A DNA stretch of 64,000 nucleotides, taken from Cryptomeria japonica. Taxonomy: Eukaryota; Streptophyta; Pinopsida; Cupressales; Cupressaceae. The notes beneath the pieces were generated by a model, which worked only from the letters and a program-made list of their open reading frames with translations, made no database searches and had not been told where the DNA came from. Numbering within the stretch: position 1 is the first letter of the stretch; the number at the start of each line of letters is the position of its first letter. The stretch lies in NCBI RefSeq assembly GCF_030272615.1, contig NC_081409.1:620150255-620214254 (forward strand), read 5' to 3'. Shown here one piece after another: positions 23,361 through 34,985 of the stretch. The translations under genes and the position numbers were made by a program.

Positions 23361-24467
23361 TGTTGGCATTTTTTATGTTTATGATGTGATTGTCATTGAT
23401 GGACACACACTTGCATTGAGATCTTCTTTATATGTATGAGCCTAAGCTCAACCGGAATATGTTGCAACCGATATGTTGTATTATAGGCGTTAGACAACTG
23501 GTGTTTTGTAGAATGTGTTTACCAGTCTGAAGCGGCATGTTAACCCCAAGCGGTTCGAGGATCTCAAGCGGCACGAAGGATCAAAGCGGCAGAACACATA
23601 TTTCCCAGTCTTCATTTTTGTATGAACCGGTAAACTCTGTGATGAGTTACCAACCGACATTTTGTGATGAGTTACCATCAACCGATTGTTTGACGGTGTT
23701 GACACTTTAACAATGCTTTTTGTGTCGTGTTACCAAGTATGTCCAAGTTCATTGAACCTAGGGAATTGGATTGTAATCCTATTGGACCGACATGAAATCA
23801 GATTCCTTTATTAGGACATCATGTTTAGGGTTTTAGGTTGTTGTTGCGAAAGTTAATGTTGTTGCTAGGGTTTAAGGTGGTTAAGGAGTTGGAGAGAATA
23901 TGAATGTATAGAAGACTGAAGTAATGCTGGTATGCATTAGGAATGAGCTATCAAGGATATAATCAAGAAATCTGTGCTACTAGCTAGATCAATCACTTGT
24001 TGATTACTCACATCTTTGACAAGTCTATAGCCCTTAACCGGGTAGGCCCAAAAGCCTTTTGTAAATCCTCTAACAAGGTGGTTCACATCTATGGATCTAA
24101 AATCCTCTAGCAAGGTAGTCTTTAATCGGACTTATCTCCTAACAGAGATTGAGATTCCTTACAGGATTTATTCTGGTAAAGAACATTGTAAGACCTTAAC
24201 CGGTATGATTCCTATTCTACAGATAGTTACTTGTGAGTTCCATCTCACCGTGGTTTTTCCCATTTAGGTTTCCACGTCAAAATCTCATGTGTTATGGTGT
24301 TTGTGCTTTTGTGGGTGAATGCATTATTTGCTAATTGGTTTGCATGTGTGCTAACCGGTTTGTCTGCTAAACTATTTTTCCGATTTACTGTCAGTCTTGT
24401 AAAGTGTTTAAGTGCAAAGATTTTTGGCATACTAATTCACCCCCCCCCCCCCTCTTAGTATTCATCA
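23361..24467 (+). repeat. 3' LTR of element II
   Basis: 1107 bp direct repeat of 16898-18002, beginning right after a purine-rich tract and ending before CTCCA. Differences from the 5' copy are mostly transitions, plus a longer poly-C tract (24440-24452). Confidence 0.95.
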
Positions 24468-24472
24468 CTCCA

Positions 24473-26030
24473 AGCACTTGCGAATCTAGTTATATTTATA
24501 GATACTAACTCGGCTTATCAACAAGCAAGGAGGATTATTCACTCACCATGAGTGAGGATGAAGAGCATGTCCACTCAAAAGCAAAGCAAGGACAAGAAAA
24601 GTAAATTGTATGAGGTGATTGGTCGATTTCAACCTTCACATTTCTTTCCTTGGTGGTCAGATACACTTATGCATAGCAAGGAAGCATAAGTGGGACTACG
24701 CGAAGTTACACGGCTCCTATCAAAATTAGTGAAATAAAAAACATGAGCGCGAATATTGACATTTTCCAATGTTACAAGAATGCATTTATTTCATGATTGT
24801 TGTCATTATAGCATGTAGGGCGGAAGTGATGGAGCTCTCCAAGAGATGAAGCTTTGAATGGTATGAAAATGAGAATTATCTTCCAGCAAAGGAAAGAGCA
24901 TCACATTGATGGGTCACATGACTGCATTTATGTATTTTGCACAAAATATCATCACAAATGTAATGTTCATAGTTTTAATATGAGGATCCATATATGATTT
25001 CGATTGTCGTGGAATACCTAGATGTAATTCAATTGGATTATAAACATTTATCATAATGCAACCATTGCAGCATGTCTTGTATATCAAAAAGGTTGTAGCA
25101 TTAAAAAAAAAAGATTCACAGCACCTACTGAAGAATCAAATGAGGATGAATTGGATGAATGAAAAACATTCCATAGTGAACCATCAACTAGAGCATTATG
25201 AGCAATCTACATAACTTATGTAAAAAAGGACAAGTTGAATGTATTAGGAAAGATTTTTCTACAAATGACACCAATTTTTTTCATTTAACCATTCAAAGCC
25301 AAAGACCATGGAATGATTTTCTCATACATTTTTTTTCTCCTATTATTCCTAAGAAATACTCAAGATGGACAATTACCAGCCCAATTGATTTCCTCGTCTT
25401 GAGATTTTCAAGATAGAATTTGTCTCTCCCTAGTTTTGATTATTTGTGTTCATCTTCAAATTCTGATTGTATATAGCCATAAATAATGAAAAATACCATG
25501 ATCACTTGAACAATGGAAATTCAAGTAGCATAGCATTAATTATTAAAAAATAGACCACTAATTTATGCATGCATATCTAAAGAATGAAACAAATAACTAC
25601 ATGAAAAGCTTCATATATAAAATGTCTCAAAAAGTAGAATCCACAACAAAATGCTCAACAACAATAAGAGACACAATGCGTCAAGTTCTTGTCAATAGTT
25701 AGAGAGGAAGGTAGAAATATATAGATGGATATGGAGAAAGAGAGAGGATCACAGAGTGTGATCCAAAACATTGATGTTAAAAAAGTTATACAATCAATTA
25801 CTACTTATTAAATAATGGCTCTTACTACTTAGTAATGAGAGCAGTGAAGCATTCGATGTATAATCAACTACCAATAGGTATTAGGGTTTATGAAGGGAGA
25901 CGAAAGTCATGAATTGGTCCCATTAAAGTAACTCATATAATAAAATGCATTTTTTTCCTTATAAAATTAAGTGTTTAAGAATGAATGTGATCAAATTTCA
26001 ATTAAAATATTTTTGTTCAAAATAACATTG
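24473..26030. other. AT-rich DNA, no gene seen
   Basis: No supported coding frame, LTR or inverted repeat. Short open frames (for example 25198-25416) have biased composition and no recognisable motif. Confidence 0.5.
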
Positions 26031-26309
26031 ATAATTGTGAGAATTTGCCAAGATCTAGAGGCAATGGAAAGTACAAATAAGAGAGAACAAAATGTGACAA
26101 GAATAAATTATATTCCTATCAATGATGCAAAATATGATCAACTCGACCATCAAAAGTTGTTACATACAATGAATATAAGCATGCTTATATAGGCAAGGCT
26201 ATATGAATATGTGAGCATACATACATGACATGTGGCTCAATAAGAAACAAGGGTAGGTAGGAAATAGGTGTGGTAGGTAGAAGAAACAATATAATATTCC
26301 ACATGAACT

Positions 26310-27682
26310 GTGTGAGATTTTGCCAAGATCTACATGCAATGGAAAGCACAAATAAGAGAGACAAAATATATGATAGGAATAAACTGTATTCTATCAAGAT
26401 GCAAAATATGATCAACTGGATCATTACAAGATGTTCAATGATTGCTCGTACAAACAATGTAGATGAGTCTGCTTATATAGGCAAGGCTATATGGATATGT
26501 GAGCACACAAACATGACATGTGACTCAATAAGAAACAAAGTTAGCTAGGAAATAGGTGTGGTAGGTAGGAGAAACAATAAAATATTCCACATGAGGTGGA
26601 TCACCTACCGAAGGTGGAATTATCACTCCACAATAAGTGGATATGATAGAGTAGTAACAATATCAACACCATAAAAGGTGGAAATTCTCCTACACACTAC
26701 CCAATGTGGCACAAACATCCAAGTGTCTCATACCCAAACTACTATGAAATGCATTTCCTAAGTAAACTTAAATAAGGTGTAATAATATCCACGATGAATA
26801 GTTATTTACACCAACACCCCCCCTTAAGTGCAACTTAAGGGAATGCACTAAAGTCTACAATGCAACTAAGCAATGCAAGATGGGTCTCGGCTACAAGACC
26901 ATGTTAGGTACCCATGTACAAATGCAGATACAATCTTCCATAAATAGAGAAAGAGAGAAAAACCCAATGGGAAAAAACCCTCCCCCAAAAGAGAGATGAT
27001 GAAAGCACACAATGCTCTTAATGATGAATGAGAAGAACAAAACCTCATGTGAGGAAAAAGTCCCCCCCACATGAGAACAAGCTCCAATAATAACCTGCAA
27101 TAGAAAGCTCCAAAATGCAAACCCCAAATTTCTCTCAATTGGCAAACCAATGGCACTCTAATGTCTTTGATACCATGTGAGATTTTGCCAAGATCTAGAG
27201 GCAATGGAAAGCACAAATAAGAGAGAAAATATATAATAGGAATAAATTGTATTCTATCAAGATGCAAAATATGATCAACTGAATCATTACAAGATGTTCA
27301 ATGATTGCATGTACAAACAATGTAGATGAGCCTGTTTATATAGGCAAGGCTATATGGATATGTAAGCACACAAACATGACATGTGGTTCAATAAGAAACA
27401 AGGGTAGATAGGAAATAGGTGTGGTAGGTAGGAGAAACAATAAAATATTCCACATGAGGTGGATCACCCACCAAAGGTGGAATTATCACTCCACAATAAG
27501 TGGATATGATAGAGTAGTAACAAGATCAACACCATAAAAGGTGGAAATTCTCCTACACACACTATCCCAATGTGGCACAAACACCCAAGTGTCTCATACC
27601 CAAACTACTATGAAATGCATTTCCTAAGTAAACTTAAGTAAGTTGTAATAATATCCATGATGAATAATTATTTACAACAACA
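26310..27682 (-). mobile_element. Nested TRIM-like element inside the other copy's LTR
   Basis: LTRs at 26310-26816 and 27176-27682 are 507 bp each, with a 359-bp interior. PBS (minus TGGTATCAAAGAC) lies at 27163-27175, and a minus purine tract (CTTAAGGGGGGG) next to 26816. Flanks are AACTG (26305-26309) and AGGTG (27683-27687). The intact LTR elsewhere reads CACATGAGGTGGATC at this point, so the target was AGGTG and the left copy carries two substitutions. The interior has no convincing ORF; a 133-codon minus frame (27267-26866) is Phe/Leu-rich with no motif. Total size, 1373 bp, fits TRIM elements. Confidence 0.88.
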
Positions 27683-27976
27683 AGGTGGATCACCCATCGA
27701 AGGTGGAATGTAATAAGACCACAAAAGGTGGAAATTCTCCTACACACACTATCCCAATGTGGCACAAACACCCAAATGTCTCATACCCAAACTACTATGA
27801 AATGCATTATACTAGGTAAACTTAAGGTGTAATAATATCCAAGATGAATAATTAATTACACTAACACCCCCTCTCAAGTGCAACTTAGGGGAATGTACTT
27901 AAGTCTACAATGCAACTAAACAATGCAAGATGGGTCCCAGCTACTAGACCATGATAGGTACCCATGTACAAATGCA

Positions 27977-29322
27977 AATGCACTCAAACAAGAAGAAATG
28001 GCAATCAAAGCCTAAGGACAAGCATCACCTTCTCCACAACAAGGAGATTCATCCTCTTCCAAGAGGGATAATTCACCAAAGAGGGAAAGACCTACTTGTG
28101 CCTATTGTAAAAAGGTTGGTCATGAGGAGCATTGTTGCCATTCTAAGAAGATTGATGAGCTTACACATATCTTCAAAAAGCATAACATTGATTTGCCTAA
28201 TGCCTACAAGAAGGATGATTCGTCAACTTCTACTTCCTCGCAATCAAAAGAAAAGGGCAAGCATTCATGGCTTCTACAAGTGGGAAGACTCACTCTTTTG
28301 GGACAAGAAAAAGAAAAGTTCTTTGTGCTACTACAAGTCATGATTCAGGGAGATGGCTTCTAGATTCAAGGGCTTCTCATCATATGGCATCTTTGCAGTC
28401 TATGTTTTCTACATTTAAGTCTTGCCACATGCCGCAGATTTTGATGGGCAATCATGCATACATGGATGTTATTGGGAAAGGATCTATTGCCATTGGGGAT
28501 AACTCCTTCAATTATGTGTTGTGTGTACCCCATTTGACAAACAATCTCCTTTCCATCTATCAAATCACACATGGCGCAACTAAGAGAATTGTGGAGTTCA
28601 CACCTGAGTCAGTTTTCATTAGAGACTTGGAGACTAGAGGTATCATTGCGACTGGGGTGGTTGATCATGCATCTCGGTTATATTCCTTTTCAGATTTTGT
28701 TGATGATGATGATTTCACATATGGTGATTTTACACATGATGATCACACTTCTCGTGATGATTCAGATTTTGAAAAGAACTTTGAGTACTTGAACTTGGGA
28801 ATTATCACATGTGACCCCATTCTTGAGCCTTGTGTTGCATCTCCTCCTATTGATATCACATCACCTATTGCACCTGATGATGCGGATAGTGCAACAATTT
28901 TGCCTTCTTGTGATTCAGTGCAGCAGGATATTCCTTGTCTTCCAGCTTCAGTTTCATGGGATGACCACTTGACAAACATTGTAGGTTTGTTTGTGGAATC
29001 CTACATTGCAGATTTGGGAGACATCGTTGATGATATTCATCTTCTCTTTGATGAAGATGATGCTTCTTTGATTGTTGCGAGGGAACACTTTGACCCTCTT
29101 GTTCATTCTCTACATGATCATTCTTTCAAGGTTGATATGATTGTGGATACCTATGTACAACAGTTGGAGGAGGTCTCTTTATCCTTTGAGGAGACATGTG
29201 AGTCTTTGGGACTTGTTCTACTTTCATCTCTACTAGATCTTGGAGTGCCTTTTTTCAGCAGTGTAGAGCAGTCTACCACCTTTAGAGGGGGTATCTTTCA
29301 GCATCGACATGGGGACACTTGA
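27977..29322 (+). pseudogene. Copia-type gag-protease fragment, antisense inside a TRIM-like element
   Basis: A zinc knuckle CAYCKKVGHEEHCC (CX2CX4HX4C, 28097-28138) is followed by a Lys/Ser-rich linker. A -1 shift then leads into an open frame, 28267-29322. That frame reads RWLLDSRASHHMASLQSMF, then YMDVIGKGSIAIGD, YVLCVPHLTNNLLSI and IIATGVVDHASRLYSF. This is the Copia retropepsin plus pre-integrase start. The catalytic DSG is DSR here, so the protease is presumably inactive. After residue 150 the protein becomes an acidic, Asp-rich tail with no integrase or RT, ending at 29322. The host element's PBS and purine tract are on the opposite strand. The left boundary is where similarity to the nested TRIM interior stops. 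Confidence 0.8.
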
Positions 29323-29530
29323 GCAGTTTTCAGAGATTTCATTCATCATGAGTTTTTTTCATACATCTTCCCTTCATGATTGGCGAGACTTCATGGATAC
29401 ACCTTTGGTTTTGTTTCTTCCTAAGGGGAGGAATGTTGTTCGACGTTCGTGAAGCAATTTCTTCATACATCATCAAGTTTTTATCATTGGTGTATATTCC
29501 ACATTGAGGGGGGGCTTCCTAGCTTCTTCT
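29323..29530 (+). other. Non-coding end of the captured Copia segment
   Basis: It contains two plus-strand purine tracts, CTAAGGGGAGGAATG (near 29424) and TTGAGGGGGGGC (near 29503). These resemble polypurine tracts of a plus-oriented retroelement and support an origin from the 3' part of such an element. Confidence 0.4.
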
Positions 29531-29542
29531 TCTCTGATACCA
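29531..29542 (-). other. Primer-binding site of the outer TRIM-like element
   Basis: Minus strand TGGTATCAGAGA directly follows the LTR, matching the tRNA-Met primer motif. Confidence 0.85.
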
Positions 29543-30003
29543 TGTGAGAATTTGCCAAGATCTAGAGGCAATGGAAAGCACAAATAAGAGAGAACAAAAT
29601 GTGACAAGAATAAACTGTATTCTTATCAATGATGCAAAATGTGATCAACTGGATAATCAAAAGTTGTTACATACAATGAATATAAACCTGTTTATATAGG
29701 CAAGGCTATATGGATATGTGAGCACACATACATGACATGTGGCTCAATAAGAAACAAGGGTAGGTAGGAAATAAGTGTGGTAGGTAGGACAAACAATATA
29801 ATATTCCACATGAGGCGGATCAACCACCGAAGGTGGAATGTAACAACAAAACTACAAAAGGTAGAAATTCTCCTACACACATTATCCCAATGTGGCACAA
29901 ACACCCAAGTGTCTCATACCCAAACTACTATGAAATGCATTATCCTAAGTAAACTTAAGTAAGGTGTAATAATATCCAAGATGAATAATTAATTACACCA
30001 ACA
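29543..30003 (-). repeat. 5' LTR of the outer TRIM-like element
   Basis: 461 bp; plus strand starts TGTGAGAATTTGCC and ends ACACCAACA. A near copy of the split LTR (26036-26309 with 27683-27866) and of both LTRs of the nested element. Confidence 0.9.
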
Positions 30004-30008
30004 ATAAT

Positions 30009-32151
30009 TATTTATTATATTAACTTTTTAAAATTAAGTGCTCCTAACAATATTAATTTTTGAAAATATTATAGTGCTAATATTGACATTTTTAATGAGT
30101 GCAGCCAAATTTGAACTAAACCATTCTTATGCAAAAAAAAATGGTAATTTTATATTTATTTAATTTTAGAAAGATTGAAAATGAATGATACCAACAATAT
30201 TAATATTTGAAAATGAGTGATACCATATTATAGATAAACATTGTTGTTAATAAATAAAAAGCAAGTGTTACTGATGAAGTTTAGCATAATTCGCTTTCAA
30301 TAATAAATAAATAATTATCAGTATTGATGATTATTTATTTATTATTGACATTGATAAAGAATTATTTTTTATTTTTTAATGAAAGTGAATACTATTAAAT
30401 ATTATGGTGAAACTTCCATAAATAAATAAAATTAATATTACCAATAATATTGATTTTTGAAAATGAATATCACAAAAAATATTACATTTAAATTTTTTAA
30501 ATATATTTTAATACTTATCTAATTATTTATAATTTAATTAATTTATATTTAGTAAAAAAATTATTTAATTTTTAAATATAAAGAAAAAATTTAAAAACAA
30601 ATATTAATTTTTGAAAACAATACTAAAAATAAGTATAACACATACTTATATAATTATCTAAAATTATATACAAATAAATAATATATAAATAATATATATA
30701 TATATATATATATATAAGTATAATAATTGTAAAGTTCAAAATGTTGAGTACAAAGTGATATTTATACCCGAAGACACCTTGCCATTTAAAACGATGTCAA
30801 TTATCTCAATTATTGTTTGTTGTAAAAGAAACAAAACAATTTAAGAACATTTAAAAAGAAAATTTATGAGCTGGCACTAAAAACAAAACCGTTTTAGAAA
30901 ATATTGTAAGAATCTTCTACGCTAAATTCTTGTCGATCTATGAAAATAATCAAAATTCAATGGCCATGGAGAAGAACACACTTGCATGTTAGGAGTATTA
31001 ATAGAAAAATATTTTGTTCAATAAAAATATTTTGTTCAGTAGATGCTCATGCCAATGTAATCTCATTGGTTGTCAAGCTAAACACAGAGTGGTGTGAAAT
31101 TTATATTAAAATATTTAGTGCGAAAAATTGGACTGAAATTTATATTAAAGTATTTAGTGAGAAAAACTTGGACTGCATGGATGCATAAGTATCCTGCCAC
31201 GGGCAAGAACTAATAATGGATACTATTTCAACCTAAAATGGAGTACCTTAAAAAGATAGAACAAAAAACTTCCAAAGCACATTATAGCAGCTCATCAATT
31301 TAAGCCAAAATGTATCTGAAAGCTAAATTTCAGAGTGACATAATACTCCATAGCATCATATCTTCATAAGCACAAAGAAAGAACACTAAATCAGCTCTAT
31401 AATTTAACAAGTCATTCAACACTTCTATGGGAATCATATTAAAAAAGGTATCAACAAACAATTAAGAAAAGATACCTGAATAGGGTTTCCTACCATAGAA
31501 AATGAATTTGGTTACAAGAATATGCATATTTCTTGAGTGTTCACACAAGCCAAAAAAAGGGCATCTTAATAATCAAAGGGCAGTAGCTAACTCAAATTGT
31601 ATCCCTATGGCCTTCCTCCCTTACATAGAAAGCATCTCAAATAAGATCTCCAAAATTTACAAAAAATAGAGCTCATAAAATTTCCTTCAAACCACATAAG
31701 AAAGTCACGAGTCTGATCTTTCCCCTCAAGAACAAAGCATTCTACTTCACTACTTTGGCATCTATTGTATTGAATTTCATGTAGAGCTTCATACATCAAC
31801 AAAACAAGTAGTTGTATTTAGAATAATCAAACATGATGCGGGCATCAAGCATTGATCGCATTAGAATTAGAAGAACCAAAGACAATGTCTGCTCCAAGGC
31901 TGCCAAGGTGCTTGTAAAGGACAATTATTATAAGATAAATTTAAACGAATTAGTTCAAATTGGCAAACATGCATGCAATCTCAACAAGGATTGGGGGTGG
32001 AGCCTTGGCCTCATGTAAAAAACATTGGCCTTACGTGATTTTGTGTTGGTTTATGTTTCATTCATTCACCTGTGTGTGGTTATTTGGCCAACACATTCAA
32101 TTATCTTCCATTTTCATTTCCTCTTAGGTTCCTGTTAGCATGTGCCATTAG
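30009..32151. other. Very AT-rich DNA with TA microsatellite, no gene seen
   Basis: 30010-30720 is dominated by A/T runs with a (TA)n tract near 30692-30715. Short frames at 30940-31188 and 31605-31802 have no recognisable motif. Nothing else supported. Confidence 0.6.
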
Positions 32152-32156
32152 CCTTT

Positions 32157-32614
32157 TGTAAAATTTTCCAAACCTGCAAACAAAGTACAGATCTGCACAA
32201 GATCTAGCTGGAAAATAAGAAAAAGAAAACTACAGATAATAGCACAGAAGATGAAAACCAAAGCAGCTAAGAAAGGAAATTGTATTAACCATCTTATATT
32301 GCATTATGCAAACTGCATATTAATATAGAAATAGCCACCGCATGAACGAAATTACAGTGGATTAGGAAATTACAAAGGACATGCATTATGTTAAACATGC
32401 ACCCTTCCTTTGTCAAATTAAATGCAATTACTGTTCTAACTAAATCATGGAGGTAAGAACTCCATTGAACTAAGCCTACGTGCATTGAAAAGGGCGGAGA
32501 TAACAATATTAATTTGCCCTTCACCTTGGTTAGACTTAACATGTGCACAGATGTTACGGTGGAACAAAGAGTTATCCGCATATCACGAACAGGAGTCTGG
32601 TGCATGCGCTAACA
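32157..32614 (-). repeat. 3' LTR of TRIM-like element
   Basis: 458 bp, matching 33485-33945 apart from scattered substitutions and a 3-bp indel (GAACGAAA versus GAACAACGAAA). Confidence 0.93.
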
Positions 32615-33110
32615 CCCCCCCTTAAGTCTAAGTGACGAGAGTAAACCTATTGAAAGGAAAGAGGAAAGAGGGAACCCAATGGGAACAAAACCCCCCCTCA
32701 AAATTTACACTCTACATGATACCTAATATGCTACAATGTCTTGCAACCAAAGATCTTGCAAAAAGTGGCTATTTGTGCCTTCACAAAGAAGAGAAAGAAT
32801 GTCAATAAAGAATGTAGCAAAGTGAATGTTGTAGTAGGTTCCTTTGTAACAAATGATGCCTCTACCTTTTGGAAGATAGAAACCTCGAGCTATCGAACTG
32901 CTGAATTCCCACTCAAGGGAAATGTATGAAGGAATCAAGATGAATGGTTCTGAAAAATACTCATATTTCTCCAATCCAATGCTGAACTGCGACTCTGCCA
33001 TACAAGATTCCAGAACAATTGTCATCGTGATCAGAGAGAGATTCAACAAACAAATAATAAATGTCTGATAGGATGATATCCCGTTCACCAAGAGGACAAG
33101 AATGAACTTG

Positions 33111-33341
33111 CTAAAGAGAATCTGAAGTAGCATTCAAAAAAACCAAGATCTCTATCAAACTCACAGGTGAAGGTGAAGGTACATCAACTATTCTTGTAGG
33201 TGGAGAAAGAGCAACTTGCGATTCTGATGCATTCCCAAAAAAGAGTAGAAAGGCATTATGTGAGAAATGGGGACACCATTCATGCCCATGTTGATTGCTT
33301 TCACAATACCTACATCTGCAACCCTTATACATATACATCAT
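33111..33341 (-). pseudogene. Relict Copia-type Gag zinc knuckle
   Basis: The minus frame starts MMYMYKGCRCRYCESNQ and includes CRYCESNQHGHEWC, a CX2CX4HX4C knuckle lacking the usual Gly before His. It is followed by a Ser/Pro-rich tail. It lies just inside the PBS end in the sense orientation of the element, where gag belongs, so it is probably what remains of the autonomous parent's gag. Confidence 0.55.
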
Positions 33342-33484
33342 TCACTCCTTAAAAATATCTCCAAAAAGATACAAAAATGAAACCTTCAATACAATGGTTA
33401 TTCCAATCTAAAACAGCTCTATCTTCGGTGCCTGCAAATAAAAGTGTTTAGCTGCTTCTTCCTAGCAACCTTGCTCTGATACCA

Positions 33485-33945
33485 TGTAAAATTTTCCAAA
33501 CCTGCAAACAGAGTACAAATCTGCACAAGATCTAGCTAGAAAATAAGAAAAACAAAACTGTAGATAATAGCACAAAAAATGAAAACCAAAGAAGCTAAGA
33601 AAGGAAATTGTATTGACCATCTTATATTACATTATGCATACTGCATATTAATACAGAAATAGCCACCGCATGAACAACGAAATTACGGTGGATTAGGAAA
33701 TTACGAAGGACATGCATTATGTTAAACATGCACCCTTCCTTTGTCAGATTAAATGCAATTACTGTTCTAACTAAATCATGGAGGTAAGAACTCCATTGAA
33801 CTAAGCTTGTGTGCATTGAAAAGGGTGGAGATAACAATATTAATTTGTCCTTCACCTTGGTTAGACTTGACATGCGCACAAATATTACGGTGGAACAAAC
33901 AGTTATTTGCAAGTCACCAACAGGAGTCTGGTGCATGCGCTAACA
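33485..33945 (-). repeat. 5' LTR of TRIM-like element
   Basis: 461 bp, next to the minus-strand primer site and to the CCTTT target duplication. Confidence 0.93.
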
Positions 33946-33950
33946 CCTTT

Positions 33951-34655
33951 CACATTTGCCTCTCGTCATCTTTTATTTTACAACATTGATGTCTTTTTTC
34001 CATGGCTTACCAATGACTGACTCCTCCCTCAGTTGTGTCCATGGCACCATGTGGAACTTTTGTGTTTACCCCTTTCTTTCTTTGCACTGCTTCGTGTCTT
34101 GAATTCATGATTTTGGTGTTTTATCCCTCAATTTGTCGCATTATTCTCTCAACTTCTTTGTTTCTCATCCTCCCTATGCTTTGCCATTTCCTATTGTCAA
34201 TTGCATCTTTTTGTGTATTTATTCCCCTATTCAATTTTCATCATCATTATCACTACTAATGCTACCACTGCCACCACTACTACTACTATTGCCTTGTTTT
34301 TCTAGTGACCATTACCATCATTTCTAGTTGATTATATGGGATGCTTCTTTTGCTTTCTGCACTCCCCTTTGGCATATACTATCTACAAAACTAATCCTGC
34401 AGTCCTCTATCAATTTTATCTAGATGTTGGATCATGGAGTATGATCCAAAATGTTAAGATAAACTAATGCAGTTTTACCAAAAGCTTTTTACTCGTGAAC
34501 ATGTCCATTTTGCCAAAAAATAATAGCTACTGAAAGATCACAAAAAGCTGAAAGCAAATTTTGAGATTCAATTGAACTCGGAAGCATAATATCAATTACT
34601 CAAGATCGTTGAAATTGGCATTGTGTTTTGTCTCAGTTTTATGCAGCATCACAAC
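33951..34655. other. CT-rich then AT-rich DNA, no gene seen
   Basis: 34000-34330 is pyrimidine-rich with short CAT/CTA/CCA triplet runs near 34240-34290. No motif-bearing frame. Confidence 0.5.
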
Positions 34656-34660
34656 ATATA

Positions 34661-34980
34661 TGTAAGAACCCACATTCCATAACCAAAAATTTCACTATTT
34701 TTTTTACTTAACTTTAATACATGCTCAACTGAATTGCATACTCAGATACTTTTATCCAAACAAGATAGGCATATATCCATCCAGGATAGGCATATAATCA
34801 TACGGGTTAGGCATATGTCCATACAGGACAAGGGTTCACCTATCCAGCCAGGATTGGCATCTAGCCAACCAGGATTGCCATAATTTTATTTTAAAACAAA
34901 CAGTACTTTTCAAATTGATTTACTTAAAGCTTCAAAGCATTTGATAGTGAATTCCAGGTTATGGAGTGTGGGTCCTTACA
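34661..34980. mobile_element. Inverted-repeat element (MITE-like), 320 bp
   Basis: Ends are inverted repeats of about 24 bp: TGTAAGAACCCACATTCCAT at the left and, on the other strand, TGTAAGGACCCACACTCCAT at the right. ATATA flanks both sides (34656-34660, 34981-34985), though in AT-rich DNA this is weak. The interior has five or six imperfect 21-22-bp units around GATAGGCATATATCCATCCAG (34763-34880). Superfamily unassigned. Confidence 0.7.
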
Positions 34981-34985
34981 ATATA

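Larger units (their letters stand above)
16898..24467 (+). mobile_element. Complete non-autonomous LTR retrotransposon, element II
   Basis: LTRs lie at 16898-18002 and 23361-24467. The element is flanked by perfect 5-bp TSDs CTCCA (16893-16897, 24468-24472). LTRs start TGTTGGCA and end TTCATCA. A tRNA-Met-type PBS follows the 5' LTR, and a purine tract (CAAAGGGGGAGAT) precedes the 3' LTR. The 5.36-kb interior encodes ORF1 (Gag-like) and ORF2 (unknown) but no pol. By eye the two LTRs differ at about three dozen sites (near 3%), so insertion is not very recent. Both ORFs carry stops. Layout matches element I at the left end of the window. Confidence 0.93.
26036..30003 (-). mobile_element. Miniature LTR element (TRIM-like), split by a second copy and carrying antisense Copia sequence
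   Basis: Outer ends are flanked by ATAAT (26031-26035 and 30004-30008). Orientation is minus: PBS (TGGTATCAGAG) adjoins the LTR at 29543-30003, and a purine tract (minus GAGAGGGGG) adjoins the other LTR at 27866. That second LTR is in two pieces, 26036-26309 and 27683-27866, separated by a complete related element (26310-27682). Excluding the nested copy the element is about 2.6 kb with about 455-461-bp LTRs. The interior (27867-29542) keeps about 110 bp of TRIM-type sequence at one end, then is filled by plus-strand Copia gag-protease sequence. Confidence 0.85.
32157..33945 (-). mobile_element. TRIM-like miniature LTR element with relict gag
   Basis: LTRs at 32157-32614 (458 bp) and 33485-33945 (461 bp) are nearly identical. 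Flanks are perfect TSDs CCTTT (32152-32156, 33946-33950). PBS on the minus strand (33473-33484, TGGTATCAGAGC) adjoins the right LTR; a minus purine tract (CTTAAGGGGGGG) adjoins the left LTR. The 870-bp interior lacks pol. LTRs begin TGTAAAATTTTCC on the plus strand and end GCGCTAACA. A different family from 26036-30003 but with the same overall plan and orientation. Confidence 0.93.

Noticed and set aside
26866-27267. 133-codon minus frame in the nested TRIM interior
   Set aside because: Hydrophobic composition comes from pyrimidine-rich sequence; it overlaps the PBS and LTR, has no motif, and the element size fits a non-coding TRIM.
33622-33936. 103-104-codon minus frames in both LTRs of the TRIM at 32157-33945
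   Set aside because: The frame is in the LTR, has no recognisable motif and is kept simply because the LTRs are near-identical.
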